Origin: Lachnospiraceae bacterium
Lineage (GTDB): Bacteria > Bacillota > Clostridia > Lachnospirales > Lachnospiraceae
Direction of reading: 5' to 3'
Length of the DNA: 64,000 nt
Assembly (NCBI GenBank): GCA_017450105.1
Contig: JAFSXC010000044.1
Span: 1-64,000 of the forward strand
Position numbers and translations under genes: made by a program. The notes below the pieces were generated by a model. It was not told the origin of the DNA. It did no database searches and saw only the letters and a list, made by a program, of their open reading frames with translations. How positions within the stretch are numbered: the stretch's first letter is position 1; every line of letters begins with the position of its first letter. Positions 52,818-61,521 of this stretch are shown in pieces.

Positions 52818-54182
52818 TTAATTTTTAAAGCTGTGGATCGGCGCCGGGATTCTTCCCTTCCTCTCCACAAAGGCCCGGCATGAGCAGAGATTGACTCCCA
52901 TGACGGGGGCCCGTCCGAACAGTCCGCCGAACTCCACCGTATCGCCGACCTTTTTTCCGATGGCCGGGATCAGCCGGACCGCCGTGGTCTTGTGATTGAC
53001 CATACCGATGGCCATTTCGTCTGCGATCATCCCGGAAATGGAGGAGGCCTCGGTATCTCCGGGGATCGCGATCATATCCAGTCCTACCGAGCAGACGGCC
53101 GTCATGGCCTCCAGCTTTTCCAGCGTAATGGCCCCGCGGGCCGCCGCATCGATCATTCCCTGGTCCTCACTGACCGGGATAAAGGCGCCGGACAGACCTC
53201 CCACATAGGAGGAAGCCATAACCCCACCCTTCTTCACCTGATCGTTCAAAAGCGCGAGCGCTGCCGTCGTTCCCGGAGCCCCGGGACATTCCAGACCGAT
53301 CTCGCACAGAATATCCGCCACGGAATCACCGATGGCCGGCGTAGGCGCCAGCGACAGATCCACGATGCCGAAGGGGATGTTCAAAAGCCTGGAAGCCTCC
53401 CCCGCCACCGCCTGTCCCACTCTGGTCACCTTGAAGGCGGTCTTTTTGATCGTTTCGCATAAGACCTCGAAGCTTTCCCCGCGTACCCGGGAGAGCGCGG
53501 TCTTTACGACGCCGGGCCCGCTGACGCCGACGTTGATGATCGCATCCGCCTCTGTCACCCCGTGGAAGGCTCCCGCCATAAACGGATTGTCATCCGGCGC
53601 ATTGCAGAAGATCACAAGCTTCATGCAGGCGGCACCACTTTCGTCCTTTGATTTCTCCGCCACCTGAAGGATCGTCTCTCCGCACAGCCGAACGGCATCC
53701 ATATTGATTCCGGTCCGGCTTTCCGCCACATTTACGGAGCTGCAGACCCGTTCCGTCTCCGACAGCGCTGCGGGGAGCGAGCGGATCAGAAGCTCGTCCG
53801 CCTGCGTCATTCCCTTGGAGACCAGCGCGGAATAGCCGCCGATCAGATTGACCCCGACAGCCGCCGCTGCCCGGTCCATGGTCTTTGCGATCTCCACGAA
53901 ATCCTCGATGCTCCGGCAGGCCGCCGCCCCGATCAGCGCCGCGGGCGTACAGGAGATCCTCCGGTTCACGATGGGGATCCCGAATTCCTTTTCAATGGTC
54001 TCGGCCGTGCGGGACAGGTCCTTCGCCGTCTCCGTAATCCGGTCATAGATCTTGGACGTCAGCCTTTCCCGGTTTTCATCAATGCAGGAGAGAAGGCTGA
54101 TGCCGATGGTGATGGTCCGGACATCCAGGTTCTCCTCCCGGACCATCTGATTGGTTTCCTGAACCTCTTGTATGTTTATCAT
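52818..54182 (-). CDS. PFL-like UPF0210 family protein
   Basis: A 454-residue protein of the UPF0210/DUF711 family, related in fold to glycyl-radical enzymes by name only; there is no glycyl-radical motif at the end. Glycine- and alanine-rich stretches such as [13 protein letters not shown] and [11 protein letters not shown] are typical. It is nearly always next to a small ACT protein, as here (32 bases). Function unknown; a link to amino-acid or nucleotide metabolism is only suggested by the neighbours. Confidence 0.9.
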   Translation of the reverse strand: MINIQEVQETNQMVREENLDVRTITIGISLLSCIDENRERLTSKIYDRITETAKDLSRTAETIEKEFGIPIVNRRISCTPAALIGAAACRSIEDFVEIAKTMDRAAAAVGVNLIGGYSALVSKGMTQADELLIRSLPAALSETERVCSSVNVAESRTGINMDAVRLCGETILQVAEKSKDESGAACMKLVIFCNAPDDNPFMAGAFHGVTEADAIINVGVSGPGVVKTALSRVRGESFEVLCETIKKTAFKVTRVGQAVAGEASRLLNIPFGIVDLSLAPTPAIGDSVADILCEIGLECPGAPGTTAALALLNDQVKKGGVMASSYVGGLSGAFIPVSEDQGMIDAAARGAITLEKLEAMTAVCSVGLDMIAIPGDTEASSISGMIADEMAIGMVNHKTTAVRLIPAIGKKVGDTVEFGGLFGRAPVMGVNLCSCRAFVERKGRIPAPIHSFKN

Positions 54183-54214
54183 TGAATTTTCTTCCTTTTA
54201 ACTAAGCCCGTTCC

Positions 54215-54499
54215 TTAAATTCTGTGCATCATCTCGAAGATCTCCGATTTCTGGCAATGAACCTCGACTCCGATCTCCTCTCCGACTTTTCTTAAATCAT
54301 CCTGTAATTCCGAGAACGGTTTCTCCTTCCCCGTCAGGTCCGCGATCATCATCATATTGAAATAATCCTGTACGATTGTCTGGGAAATATCTAAAATGTT
54401 GATTTTATTTTCAGCAAGGTAGGTACATATTCTGGCAATGATTCCGACCGTATCCTTACCTACCACAGTAATGATTGCTTTCTTCTTACTTTCGTTCAT
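54215..54499 (-). CDS. ACT domain protein (UPF0237)
   Basis: A 94-residue protein made of one ACT-like domain with a short extension (AIITVVGKDTVGIIARICTYL, then ILDISQTIVQDYF). ACT domains bind amino acids or similar small ligands and give feedback control. Partner of the UPF0210 protein downstream. ATG 54499 has an AGGAGA site. No DNA-binding part is present. Confidence 0.9.
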   Translation of the reverse strand: MNESKKKAIITVVGKDTVGIIARICTYLAENKINILDISQTIVQDYFNMMMIADLTGKEKPFSELQDDLRKVGEEIGVEVHCQKSEIFEMMHRI

Positions 54500-54534
54500 T
54501 TCTTATCTCCTGATTTAATTCATATTATTCTGCT

Positions 54535-55335
54535 TTACCAGGAAAAAATCTCACCGGGAACATCCCTTTGGGCAATGGATACCGGGAAGTCCGTCCCCTC
54601 ATAGGGCACATCCTCCAGGGTAACCGTCAGCCGGACGGTCTCATAGGCCAGCTCCGGGAGGTTGTTTTCCTTGCTCAGGTGTCCGAGGAAGATCTGGCGC
54701 AGATCATCGTGCAAAAGCCGGCATAATAACTCCCCGGAAGTATCATTGGACAAATGTCCCCGCTCTCCGAGGATTCTCTGCTTTAAGGGATAGGGATAGG
54801 GTCCCGTTTCCAGCATCCGCACATCATGATTCGCCTCCAGAAGTAGCACATCCATCCCCCGGAAGGCCTTCACCAGCTCCTCATCATAAACCCCGAGATC
54901 CGTACAGATCCCGATCGAATGTTTCTGGTCCCGCAGGCGGTAGGCCACGGGGTCCGCCGCATCGTGAGAAATGGGCACCGGGTGGATCGTAAGACTTCCG
55001 AGCTCAAAGTCCTCCCCCTTGCTGATCACCGTAAATAACGCGGGATCGATCTTCCCGACCCGGCTTTCCATTGCAAGGATCGCCTTTACGGTCTTTTCCG
55101 TAGCAAACATGGGAAGACCATATCTTCTGGCCATGACTCCCAGGCCTCCGATATGGTCAATATGCTCATGGGTAACCAAAATTCCGTCCAGCTCGTCCGC
55201 CTTTATGCCAAGCCGGGTCAGACCATTCTCGATCCGCTTTCCGCTGATCCCGGCATCGATCAGAACATGGGTATCCTCATTCCCCACACACAGGCAGTTT
55301 CCGCTGCTTCCGCTGGCTATGCTTAAAAACTCCAT
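54535..55335 (-). CDS. Metallo-beta-lactamase fold hydrolase (YycJ/WalJ-like)
   Basis: A 266-residue MBL hydrolase with metal ligands HEHIDHIGG (about 56-64), a later HDAADP and a GHLSKENN near the end, typical of the YycJ/WalJ group of presumed nucleases. Start MEFLSIASGSSGNC fits that group. In Bacillus the homologue is in the walRK operon; here it is between the FtsA-like and ACT genes. Nuclease activity is inferred. Confidence 0.88.
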   Translation of the reverse strand: MEFLSIASGSSGNCLCVGNEDTHVLIDAGISGKRIENGLTRLGIKADELDGILVTHEHIDHIGGLGVMARRYGLPMFATEKTVKAILAMESRVGKIDPALFTVISKGEDFELGSLTIHPVPISHDAADPVAYRLRDQKHSIGICTDLGVYDEELVKAFRGMDVLLLEANHDVRMLETGPYPYPLKQRILGERGHLSNDTSGELLCRLLHDDLRQIFLGHLSKENNLPELAYETVRLTVTLEDVPYEGTDFPVSIAQRDVPGEIFSW

Positions 55336-55344
55336 CTGCTTCTT

Positions 55345-57597
55345 CTAATTTTCCTTCCAATAAATATCGATCTCATCCCCGTCCTTCAGCTTCTGGGAAT
55401 AGGGAACGTGCTCCTTGTTCACAAGGGTAACGATGGCGCGCCCTCTGGAATCCGAAAGATCAAAGTCGATGACGTCGAAGATATCCACAAAAACATAGTC
55501 CTGCTTCTGATCCAGAACGATCTCCTCGCCGTTGACCTTTACGGTAATCGGAAGCGCCTGCGCGTCTGCGGGCTCCTCCGGAACGGCTATTTGGGGCTTT
55601 TCCTCCGCTGCGGACGGCCCGGGAGCTGCCGGAGCGTTTGAAGCGTTCGCTTCGGCAGGCACTGCTGCCCCATCTGCTTCCTTCACGGCAGGAGCCGTCT
55701 CCTTAGGAGAATCCGCCGCCGGTTCCTCCGCCGCCCTGATCTCGATCGCGGGGTGAACCGTATTCTGCACAGCCTCTACCGGCTTTGCCTCTGCCGGAGC
55801 GGCTTCCACTTTCTCCAGCCGCGCTGCCTTTTCCTCGTAATCTACGATCTCCTCCCACTCAATCTCGAAGTTCTCATAGATCAGGGTATCCTCATCCGCC
55901 TCCCGGTTATTGACCACGATGGTATCCGGATCCGGATGCATATCCATGAACTCGGCCAGTTGGCCGACGGTATAGTACGGCCGCGTCTCGATCCGGTCAT
56001 TGTCCCGGATCTCATAGGTCGGAGGCTTCAGCTCCCCGTTCACCTCCACAAAGCGCGGGCAGGCCACTACCTTCTTATTTACAATAAAGTCGATCGTCGC
56101 ATCCGTATATTCCGGAAGCTGCTCGATGGTCAGGACCGCATCCGTACCCACGGTGGAAGCGGTAATCGTTATGTAGCAGTTGGGCAGGATCGGCGTATTG
56201 ATGTTGGCGGGACGGTCATTTAAGGTCACGACCGCCGATTCTCCGGCCTCACCCCGGGCGATCCGGGCGTTTCCGTTGACCGTGAACGGGATCTCCCTGC
56301 CTCTTCTCGGGAACAACTGGTCATTGGGGAAGCCCGCGGCCAGAGCTGCGTCTACGATGGTCAGATGATTGTTATCGTAGAGCTTGATACGCTCGCCGTT
56401 GAAATGGACCATAATAAAGCTGTTCTTTTCGTCATAAAAGCTTAAGCAGATACCGACCGGAGTCACCAGCAGGGGATCCTTTACCACATTCTTCTGTTCA
56501 AAGATCACCTGGCGGAGCACCTCCTCGCCGCGCAGGGCCACACGCTCCCGCGGCAGCTCCAGCTTCTCGGCAATGCTCTCGCAGAAGCCGTGGATCTTTC
56601 CGCCGCCGCCGACGACAAAGGTGGCGCTGACAGCGCGGTCGCCGTTTAATTCCTTGATCTTGCCGGAAACGTCTGAGGTAATTTTCTCAACCACCGGCTC
56701 CAGCAGCTTCCAGACCTCCTCCGCGGTAACGGTATGCGAGATCCCCATGATATCCTGGTAGGTAATCTCCTCCGCCTCGCCGCTGTCCCGTTTGATCTGT
56801 TCTGCGGTATTGAAATCCACGAGGTAGCTCTGTACGATCACCTCCGTCAGCTCGTCGCCGGCAAGCGGGATCATACCATAGGCGATGATGCTGCCGTCTC
56901 TGGTAATGGAAATATCGCTGGTACCCGCGCCCACGTCCACGAGGGCGATATTCAGCATCCGGAAGGATTCGGGGATCGCGATGTTGATCGCGGCGATCGG
57001 CTCGAGAGTCAGGTTCGCGACCTCCAGCCCCGCCAGACCGACCGCCGAATACAGGCCGTCCACCACGTCCTCCGGCAGGAAGGTTACGATGATCTCCTCT
57101 CCGATCTTTTCCGCCTTATGATTCACAAGATTCGAAAAAATCTCGTCATTCAGATAATATTTAACCGTGGTATAACCAACCACATAGAATTTGTATTTTG
57201 TATCGTTCTTCTCGGTCAGGATCGTCTGGGCCTGATCAACCCCGAGAAGATCCAGCGTATGGACATGCTCGCCGGTAACAAAGGTCTCTTCCTCGAACTC
57301 GTACTCCACATTTGTCGTCACGGTTTTCAAAACACGGCCGGCCGCCGCAATACAGACATCCGTAAGCGTAACATTCGTCTGCTTCTCCAGCTCCTCCTTC
57401 ACCGACCGGATCGTATCCCCGACGCGCCCGATATCGTGGATCTGGCCGTCCAGCATGGCCCGGGTATCGTGCTCCACCATGTACTGCGCCAGAACATGGA
57501 ATTCCTTTCCCTCACGGTAGCCCACGGTACCGACCACATTCCGTGTACCGATATCCAAACCGAAGACATAGTGCTTATCATTTTGTGTCTCGCTCAT
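55345..57597 (-). CDS. Large FtsA-like actin-fold protein with beta-grasp tail
   Basis: A 750-residue protein. The first ~400 residues are an FtsA/PilM actin fold: phosphate 1 loop FGLDIGTRNVVGTVG, phosphate 2 DVGAGTSDIS, adenosine loop VVGGGGKIHGF. Two further domains (about 400-600) are followed by an Ala/Pro/Glu-rich linker (about 608-685) and a C-terminal beta-grasp-like domain ending LKDGDEIDIYWKEN. FtsA proper is about 420 residues, and there is no amphipathic C-terminal membrane helix. It is not beside ftsZ. Overlaps coaE by 20 bases. A role as a cell-division or envelope scaffold is inferred. Confidence 0.85.
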   Translation of the reverse strand: MSETQNDKHYVFGLDIGTRNVVGTVGYREGKEFHVLAQYMVEHDTRAMLDGQIHDIGRVGDTIRSVKEELEKQTNVTLTDVCIAAAGRVLKTVTTNVEYEFEEETFVTGEHVHTLDLLGVDQAQTILTEKNDTKYKFYVVGYTTVKYYLNDEIFSNLVNHKAEKIGEEIIVTFLPEDVVDGLYSAVGLAGLEVANLTLEPIAAINIAIPESFRMLNIALVDVGAGTSDISITRDGSIIAYGMIPLAGDELTEVIVQSYLVDFNTAEQIKRDSGEAEEITYQDIMGISHTVTAEEVWKLLEPVVEKITSDVSGKIKELNGDRAVSATFVVGGGGKIHGFCESIAEKLELPRERVALRGEEVLRQVIFEQKNVVKDPLLVTPVGICLSFYDEKNSFIMVHFNGERIKLYDNNHLTIVDAALAAGFPNDQLFPRRGREIPFTVNGNARIARGEAGESAVVTLNDRPANINTPILPNCYITITASTVGTDAVLTIEQLPEYTDATIDFIVNKKVVACPRFVEVNGELKPPTYEIRDNDRIETRPYYTVGQLAEFMDMHPDPDTIVVNNREADEDTLIYENFEIEWEEIVDYEEKAARLEKVEAAPAEAKPVEAVQNTVHPAIEIRAAEEPAADSPKETAPAVKEADGAAVPAEANASNAPAAPGPSAAEEKPQIAVPEEPADAQALPITVKVNGEEIVLDQKQDYVFVDIFDVIDFDLSDSRGRAIVTLVNKEHVPYSQKLKDGDEIDIYWKEN

Positions 57598-58210
57598 TCC
57601 TTCTCTCCCTCACAAGCGTTTTCAGGGCCCGGAGCGTATCCTCCAAAGCTCCGCTGTTGTCCACGACCGCCGCGCACCGGCTTAAGAACTCTTCCTCGGT
57701 CGGCTGTGATCGAAACAGGCCGTCAATCTTTTCTGTCGTATATCCCCTTGTCTCCATCAGGCGTTGTCGTCTTTGCGATTCGGACGCATAGACGTACCAC
57801 AGTTCATCGCAGATCTTATCGTATCCGTCCTCCAGGAGCTGAGCAGATTCCAGCACAAGCATTCCCGGCCGCCCGATTAGTCTTTCGTCCTCAAGCCTAC
57901 TAATAATATATCGTTTTACCTCCGGATACACAATACGGTTTAACTGATTTCTTATCTTTTCATCCTGAAAAACGAGCTCGCCGAACGCCCTCCGGTCCAT
58001 GGAACCGTCGGGAAGGTAAAGAGAGTCATCCGTAAATGTCTCATGGATCAGGGGAAGACAGCTTCCGCCGGGGGCACACAGGTCTCTGGCGATCTTATCC
58101 GCCTCCAGGATTCCGGCGCCAAAATGCTCCGCGAGAAGAGCGCATACTCTGGATTTTCCGCAGCCGGCCCCGCCGGTCAACCCGATAAACCAGGGTTCAC
58201 TTTGCTTCAT
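57578..58210 (-). CDS. coaE: Dephospho-CoA kinase
   Basis: A 210-residue P-loop kinase for the last step of CoA synthesis, with Walker A GLTGGAGCGKS near the start and the DRRAFGELVFQDE and later lid regions. The frame is open 11 codons further up within polA; ATG 58210 (MKQSEPWFIGLTG) has AAGGGA at proper spacing and fits the family. It overlaps polA by 14 bases and the FtsA-like gene by 20. polA-coaE is a common Firmicute pair. Confidence 0.94.
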   Translation of the reverse strand: MKQSEPWFIGLTGGAGCGKSRVCALLAEHFGAGILEADKIARDLCAPGGSCLPLIHETFTDDSLYLPDGSMDRRAFGELVFQDEKIRNQLNRIVYPEVKRYIISRLEDERLIGRPGMLVLESAQLLEDGYDKICDELWYVYASESQRRQRLMETRGYTTEKIDGLFRSQPTEEEFLSRCAAVVDNSGALEDTLRALKTLVRERRNERDTK

Positions 58211-60815
58211 ACCAGTCCCTTCCCTCGTGCAGATCGATCTCAAGCGGCACCAGAAGCTCCGCTGCCTGAGTCATCTCCTCGCTTAAGATCCTCTCCACCG
58301 CCTCCTTTTCCGGCAGGAAGGTCTCCACCAGAAGCTCATCGTGTACCTGCACGACCAGCCTGGATTTCAGACCCTCCTTTTTCAGCCTCCGGTGTACTCG
58401 CAGCATAGCCAGCTTGATGATGTCCGCCGCCGTCCCCTGGATCGGCGAATTCATGGCCACTCTTTCGCCGAAGCTCCTTTGCATGAAATTCGAGGACGAA
58501 AGCTCCGGAACCGGCCGGATCCTGCCGAACATCGTGGTCACATAGCCCTTCTCCTTCGCGTCAGCCACCAGCTCCTGCAGAAACGCATGCATTCTGGGAT
58601 AGACCTCGAAATACCGCTCAATATATTCCTTTGCTTCCTTCCGCGATATCGAAAGGTCCTCCGACAGACCGAAGCTGCTGATCCCGTAAACGATCCCGAA
58701 ATTCACGGCCTTCGCGTTTCTTCTCATCATAGGCGTCACCTCCTCCAGGGGCACGTGAAACACCTCGCTTGCCGTCAGCGCATGAATATCCTGCGCCGAA
58801 TTATAAGCCTTAATAAGGTTTTCATCGCCGGACAGATGGGCCAGAACCCGAAGCTCGATCTGGGAATAATCGGCGTCCAGGAATACCCAGCCTTCCTCGG
58901 GAAGAAAGGCCTTCCGGATCTGACGCCCCAGGTCGTTTCGGATCGGAATGTTCTGAAGGTTCGGGTCTGCCGAGCTGAGCCGTCCGGTGGCGGTAATGGT
59001 CTGGTGGAAGGTGGTATGGATCCTTCCATCCGCTGCGACAAAGGCGGTAAGCCCGTCCGCATAGGTAGATTTCAGCTTTGTCAGCCCCCGGTAGGACAGA
59101 ACATGCGCCACAAAGGGATGCTCCGGCGCCAGCTTTTCCAGCACATCCGCAGCCGTAGAGTAGCCGGTCTTCGTTTTCTTCCCATAGGGAAGCTTCATCC
59201 TCTCAAAAAGGATCTCGCCAAGCTGCTTCGGAGAATTGATATTGAAGCTTTCGCCTGCCTCCTCGTAGATCTGACGCTCCAGCTCTTCGATCTTATTAGT
59301 TAAATCGTCACTATATTTTCTTAATATTGCCGGGTCCATACGGATCCCCACTCGTTCCATATCATGGAGAGTGTAGGCCAGGGGCATCTCGATCTCGCGA
59401 AAGAGCGTCGTTTCTTTTTTCTCCTCCAGCTCCTTTGCCAGCGTCTCCTTTACCGTAAGCGCAACAGAAGCCTCATAGCAGACATAGCGCAGAAACTCCT
59501 CCGGATACTCCTCCATCGCCTTTGCAAGAGGCAGCTTATGAAGCAGCTCCTCTTTTCCGGGGAGCAGCCTCCCATCACAATAATCCTTCGCCAGGTCCTC
59601 GTATTCATAGGCATTCCTGAGAGGATTCAGAAGATAGGCCGCCAGCTTTGTGTCAAAGAAGCAGGTGCTGTCCTCTGTCGGAATATAGTCCAACTGCTCC
59701 TTCAATCCGATCGTTGCGCCCTTCACGATTTTCCCATATAAATAATCTTCTTTTAATTTCTCGCCTACGCGTAGGAATGCCGCGGATTTCCCCCAGGCAA
59801 CGGCCAGTCCCAGCAGCCTCCCGTTCTCCGAAATATATTTAAACCCGATTTCATTTTCTTTGGAAGCCTCGGAAAGAAGCTGCTCCGCTCCTTCTTCCTC
59901 ATATACCTCCCAGAAATCCTCTTCCTCCTCCTTCGCGGTCGAAGCCGGGGTAAAATACTTCAGTAGGTTCTTGAACTCCAGCCTCCGGCACAGAAGATAG
60001 GCCTCCTCTGTAAACATCTCCTTTCGTCTGGCCCTGTCCAGAGAAAAATCCAGATCCTTCGCGTGTACCTCGATCGTGGCCAGCGTTTTGGAAAGAACCG
60101 CCTGATCCCAGTAGGTCTTCAGGTTTTCCCTGGCCCGGTTGGGCGTCACCTGATCGATCTGCGCGTGTGCCTCCTCGATCGAATGGAACCGCTGGATAAT
60201 GGCGGACGCCGTCTTCTCTCCGATTCCCGGCACCCCCGGGATATTGTCGGAGGCGTCCCCCATCAGGGCCTTCATATCGATAAATTCCAGCGGATTCACG
60301 CCGTATTTTTCCTTCACATCCTGAGCCAGATAGTCCTCCACCTCGGTCTGTCCGCGCTTTGTTTTCGGGATTCGGATCATCACCCTCTCCGTGGCAAGCT
60401 GCAGAAGATCCCGGTCACCGGACAGGACCGATACCGACAGGCCGGCCTCCTCACATTCCCGGGAAAGGGTTCCCAGGATATCATCCGCCTCCAGTCCCTC
60501 CTTCTCCACGGTCAGGATCTGCATGGCCTTCAGCATTTCCTTCAAAAGAGGCACCTGCTCCTTCAGCTCCGGCGCCATGGGCTTTCTGGTTCCCTTATAT
60601 TCGGCATACATTTTATGGCGGAAGGTCGGAGCATGGACGTCAAAGGCGACAGCCATATAGTCCGGCTTCTCCTCCTCCAGGACCCTGAGCAGAATATTCA
60701 GGAAACCGTAAACGCCGTTGGTATGCAGGCCCTCGGAATTGGTGAGCTCCGGCAGCCCGAAAAAGGCCCGGTTCAAGATACTGTGTCCGTCGATCAGAAG
60801 GATCTTCTCTCCCAT
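58197..60815 (-). CDS. polA: DNA polymerase I
   Basis: An 872-residue family A polymerase for Okazaki fragment processing and repair. The 5'-3' exonuclease domain (1-290) has LLIDGHSILNRAFFG and DASDNIPGVPGIGEKTA. The middle 3'-5' exonuclease domain (300-460) is present but its first acidic motif appears lost (FKYISENGRLLG), so proofreading is probably absent, as in Bacillus-type enzymes. The polymerase domain keeps FLDADYSQIELRVLAHLSG, KAVNFGIVYG and VQVHDELLVE. ATG 60815 has AAGGAGA upstream. First gene of the eight-gene run. Confidence 0.97.
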   Translation of the reverse strand: MGEKILLIDGHSILNRAFFGLPELTNSEGLHTNGVYGFLNILLRVLEEEKPDYMAVAFDVHAPTFRHKMYAEYKGTRKPMAPELKEQVPLLKEMLKAMQILTVEKEGLEADDILGTLSRECEEAGLSVSVLSGDRDLLQLATERVMIRIPKTKRGQTEVEDYLAQDVKEKYGVNPLEFIDMKALMGDASDNIPGVPGIGEKTASAIIQRFHSIEEAHAQIDQVTPNRARENLKTYWDQAVLSKTLATIEVHAKDLDFSLDRARRKEMFTEEAYLLCRRLEFKNLLKYFTPASTAKEEEEDFWEVYEEEGAEQLLSEASKENEIGFKYISENGRLLGLAVAWGKSAAFLRVGEKLKEDYLYGKIVKGATIGLKEQLDYIPTEDSTCFFDTKLAAYLLNPLRNAYEYEDLAKDYCDGRLLPGKEELLHKLPLAKAMEEYPEEFLRYVCYEASVALTVKETLAKELEEKKETTLFREIEMPLAYTLHDMERVGIRMDPAILRKYSDDLTNKIEELERQIYEEAGESFNINSPKQLGEILFERMKLPYGKKTKTGYSTAADVLEKLAPEHPFVAHVLSYRGLTKLKSTYADGLTAFVAADGRIHTTFHQTITATGRLSSADPNLQNIPIRNDLGRQIRKAFLPEEGWVFLDADYSQIELRVLAHLSGDENLIKAYNSAQDIHALTASEVFHVPLEEVTPMMRRNAKAVNFGIVYGISSFGLSEDLSISRKEAKEYIERYFEVYPRMHAFLQELVADAKEKGYVTTMFGRIRPVPELSSSNFMQRSFGERVAMNSPIQGTAADIIKLAMLRVHRRLKKEGLKSRLVVQVHDELLVETFLPEKEAVERILSEEMTQAAELLVPLEIDLHEGRDWYEAK

Positions 60816-60836
60816 AATCTCTCCTTACTCTTGGTA

Positions 60837-60864
60837 AAAATAAAATTTATTTGGGTTCTCTCAA
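60837..60864 (-). promoter_or_regulatory. Candidate promoter of polA
   Basis: Minus strand -35 TTGAGA (60859-60864), 16-base spacer, -10 TATTTT (60837-60842), placing the start near 60830, 15 bases before the ATG. Confidence 0.4.
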
Positions 60865-60880
60865 TCAGAGCTTAGTCTGA

Positions 60881-60915
60881 AAGAAAAAGCACAGTCTTGA
60901 ATAAGACTGCGCTTT
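60881..60915 (-). terminator. Terminator of the Cys-rich small gene
   Basis: A 13-bp stem AAAGCGCAGTCTT/AAGACTGTGCTTT (one mismatch or G-U) with a short loop, followed by TTCTTTC on the minus strand, 25 bases after the 60940 stop. Confidence 0.8.
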
Positions 60916-60939
60916 GCGTTATCTGAAACGGTCTGTCGA

Positions 60940-61134
60940 TCAGGAAGCATTGGAAACATCCATGGACAAATGGAACCGATGGGAGCACTGGTAATAAGCA
61001 TAATACAGACACTGCTCCGCGTTCGCGCACCGGCTCGGCGCATCCTCGATATGACACTGGCACGACACGATCTTCTCCGCATCTCCGCCGCAGGCGCCGC
61101 TCACCATTACTTCGTCCAACTGCATCGCTGACAT
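60940..61134 (-). CDS. Small cysteine-rich protein, unknown function
   Basis: A 64-residue protein with six cysteines at about 15, 24, 26, 36, 42 and 50 (CQC, then CANAEQC and YYQCSH), several histidines and no signal peptide. The pattern suggests metal binding or disulfides, but it matches no motif I can name; I considered DUF1540 and the spacing does not fit. ATG 61134 has GGAGG six bases upstream, and a good terminator follows, so it is a real single-gene unit between polA and the 50-residue gene. Confidence 0.75.
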   Translation of the reverse strand: MSAMQLDEVMVSGACGGDAEKIVSCQCHIEDAPSRCANAEQCLYYAYYQCSHRFHLSMDVSNAS

Positions 61135-61270
61135 AGAATACCTCCGTTTTTTACAAGAAATTGACCCAACGGAAGTTATTGTACTATATCTTGTATTCTC
61201 AGACTATGGTCAGTTTTCACAAAAACGATTGTCCATTTCTGTAGGCTATCACGAGAAGCCCGAAATTTTC

Positions 61271-61299
61271 AAAAAAAGATCCGCCGATTACGGCGGATC
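61271..61299 (-). terminator. Terminator of the 50-residue gene
   Basis: A perfect 9-bp stem GATCCGCCG/CGGCGGATC with 4-base loop, followed by seven T on the minus strand. Its upstream arm starts within the TGA stop codon of the small gene. Confidence 0.92.
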
Positions 61300-61450
61300 A
61301 CATATTTATTTCAGGCGTAAGCCTTACCCTCTTTTTATATTCATCCAGATAAATGATCTTCCTGCTGCGGATGCGCATTACCGGCATGCCCAATCTGTCC
61401 ATCCCACGTAAAATACCGACCAGCAGAAGGGAAAAGAAAATCTCCTTCAT
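61298..61450 (-). CDS. 50-residue small protein with its own transcription unit
   Basis: Not a member of any family I recognise. From ATG 61450 to TGA 61298 it reads 50 residues: a hydrophobic start (KEIFFSLLLVGILRGMD), then a basic part (RIRSRKIIYLDEYKKRVRL). It could be an amphipathic or membrane-associated microprotein. Evidence that it is real: AAAGGAGG eight bases before the ATG, an extended -10 promoter about 24 bases further up, and a strong terminator touching the stop codon. Flanked by the symporter and the cysteine-rich gene on the same strand. Confidence 0.75.
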   Translation of the reverse strand: MKEIFFSLLLVGILRGMDRLGMPVMRIRSRKIIYLDEYKKRVRLTPEINM

Positions 61451-61473
61451 CCTTAAGCCCTCCTTTTATCGTC

Positions 61474-61502
61474 ATTATACCAGAAAACCCGGCAGGATGG
61501 AA
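61474..61502 (-). promoter_or_regulatory. Promoter of the 50-residue gene
   Basis: Minus strand extended -10 TGGTATAAT (-10 at 61474-61479), with a weak -35 TTCCAT 17 bases upstream (61497-61502). Expected start near 61467, 17 bases before the ATG. Confidence 0.65.
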
Positions 61503-61521
61503 GTTTTTTTTGTGCATAAAG

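Noticed and set aside
60861..61082. Other minus-strand frames of 73 and 63 residues over the Cys-rich gene
   Set aside because: They overlap the terminator and have no ribosome site; the 64-residue frame from 61134 has GGAGG and ends before the terminator.
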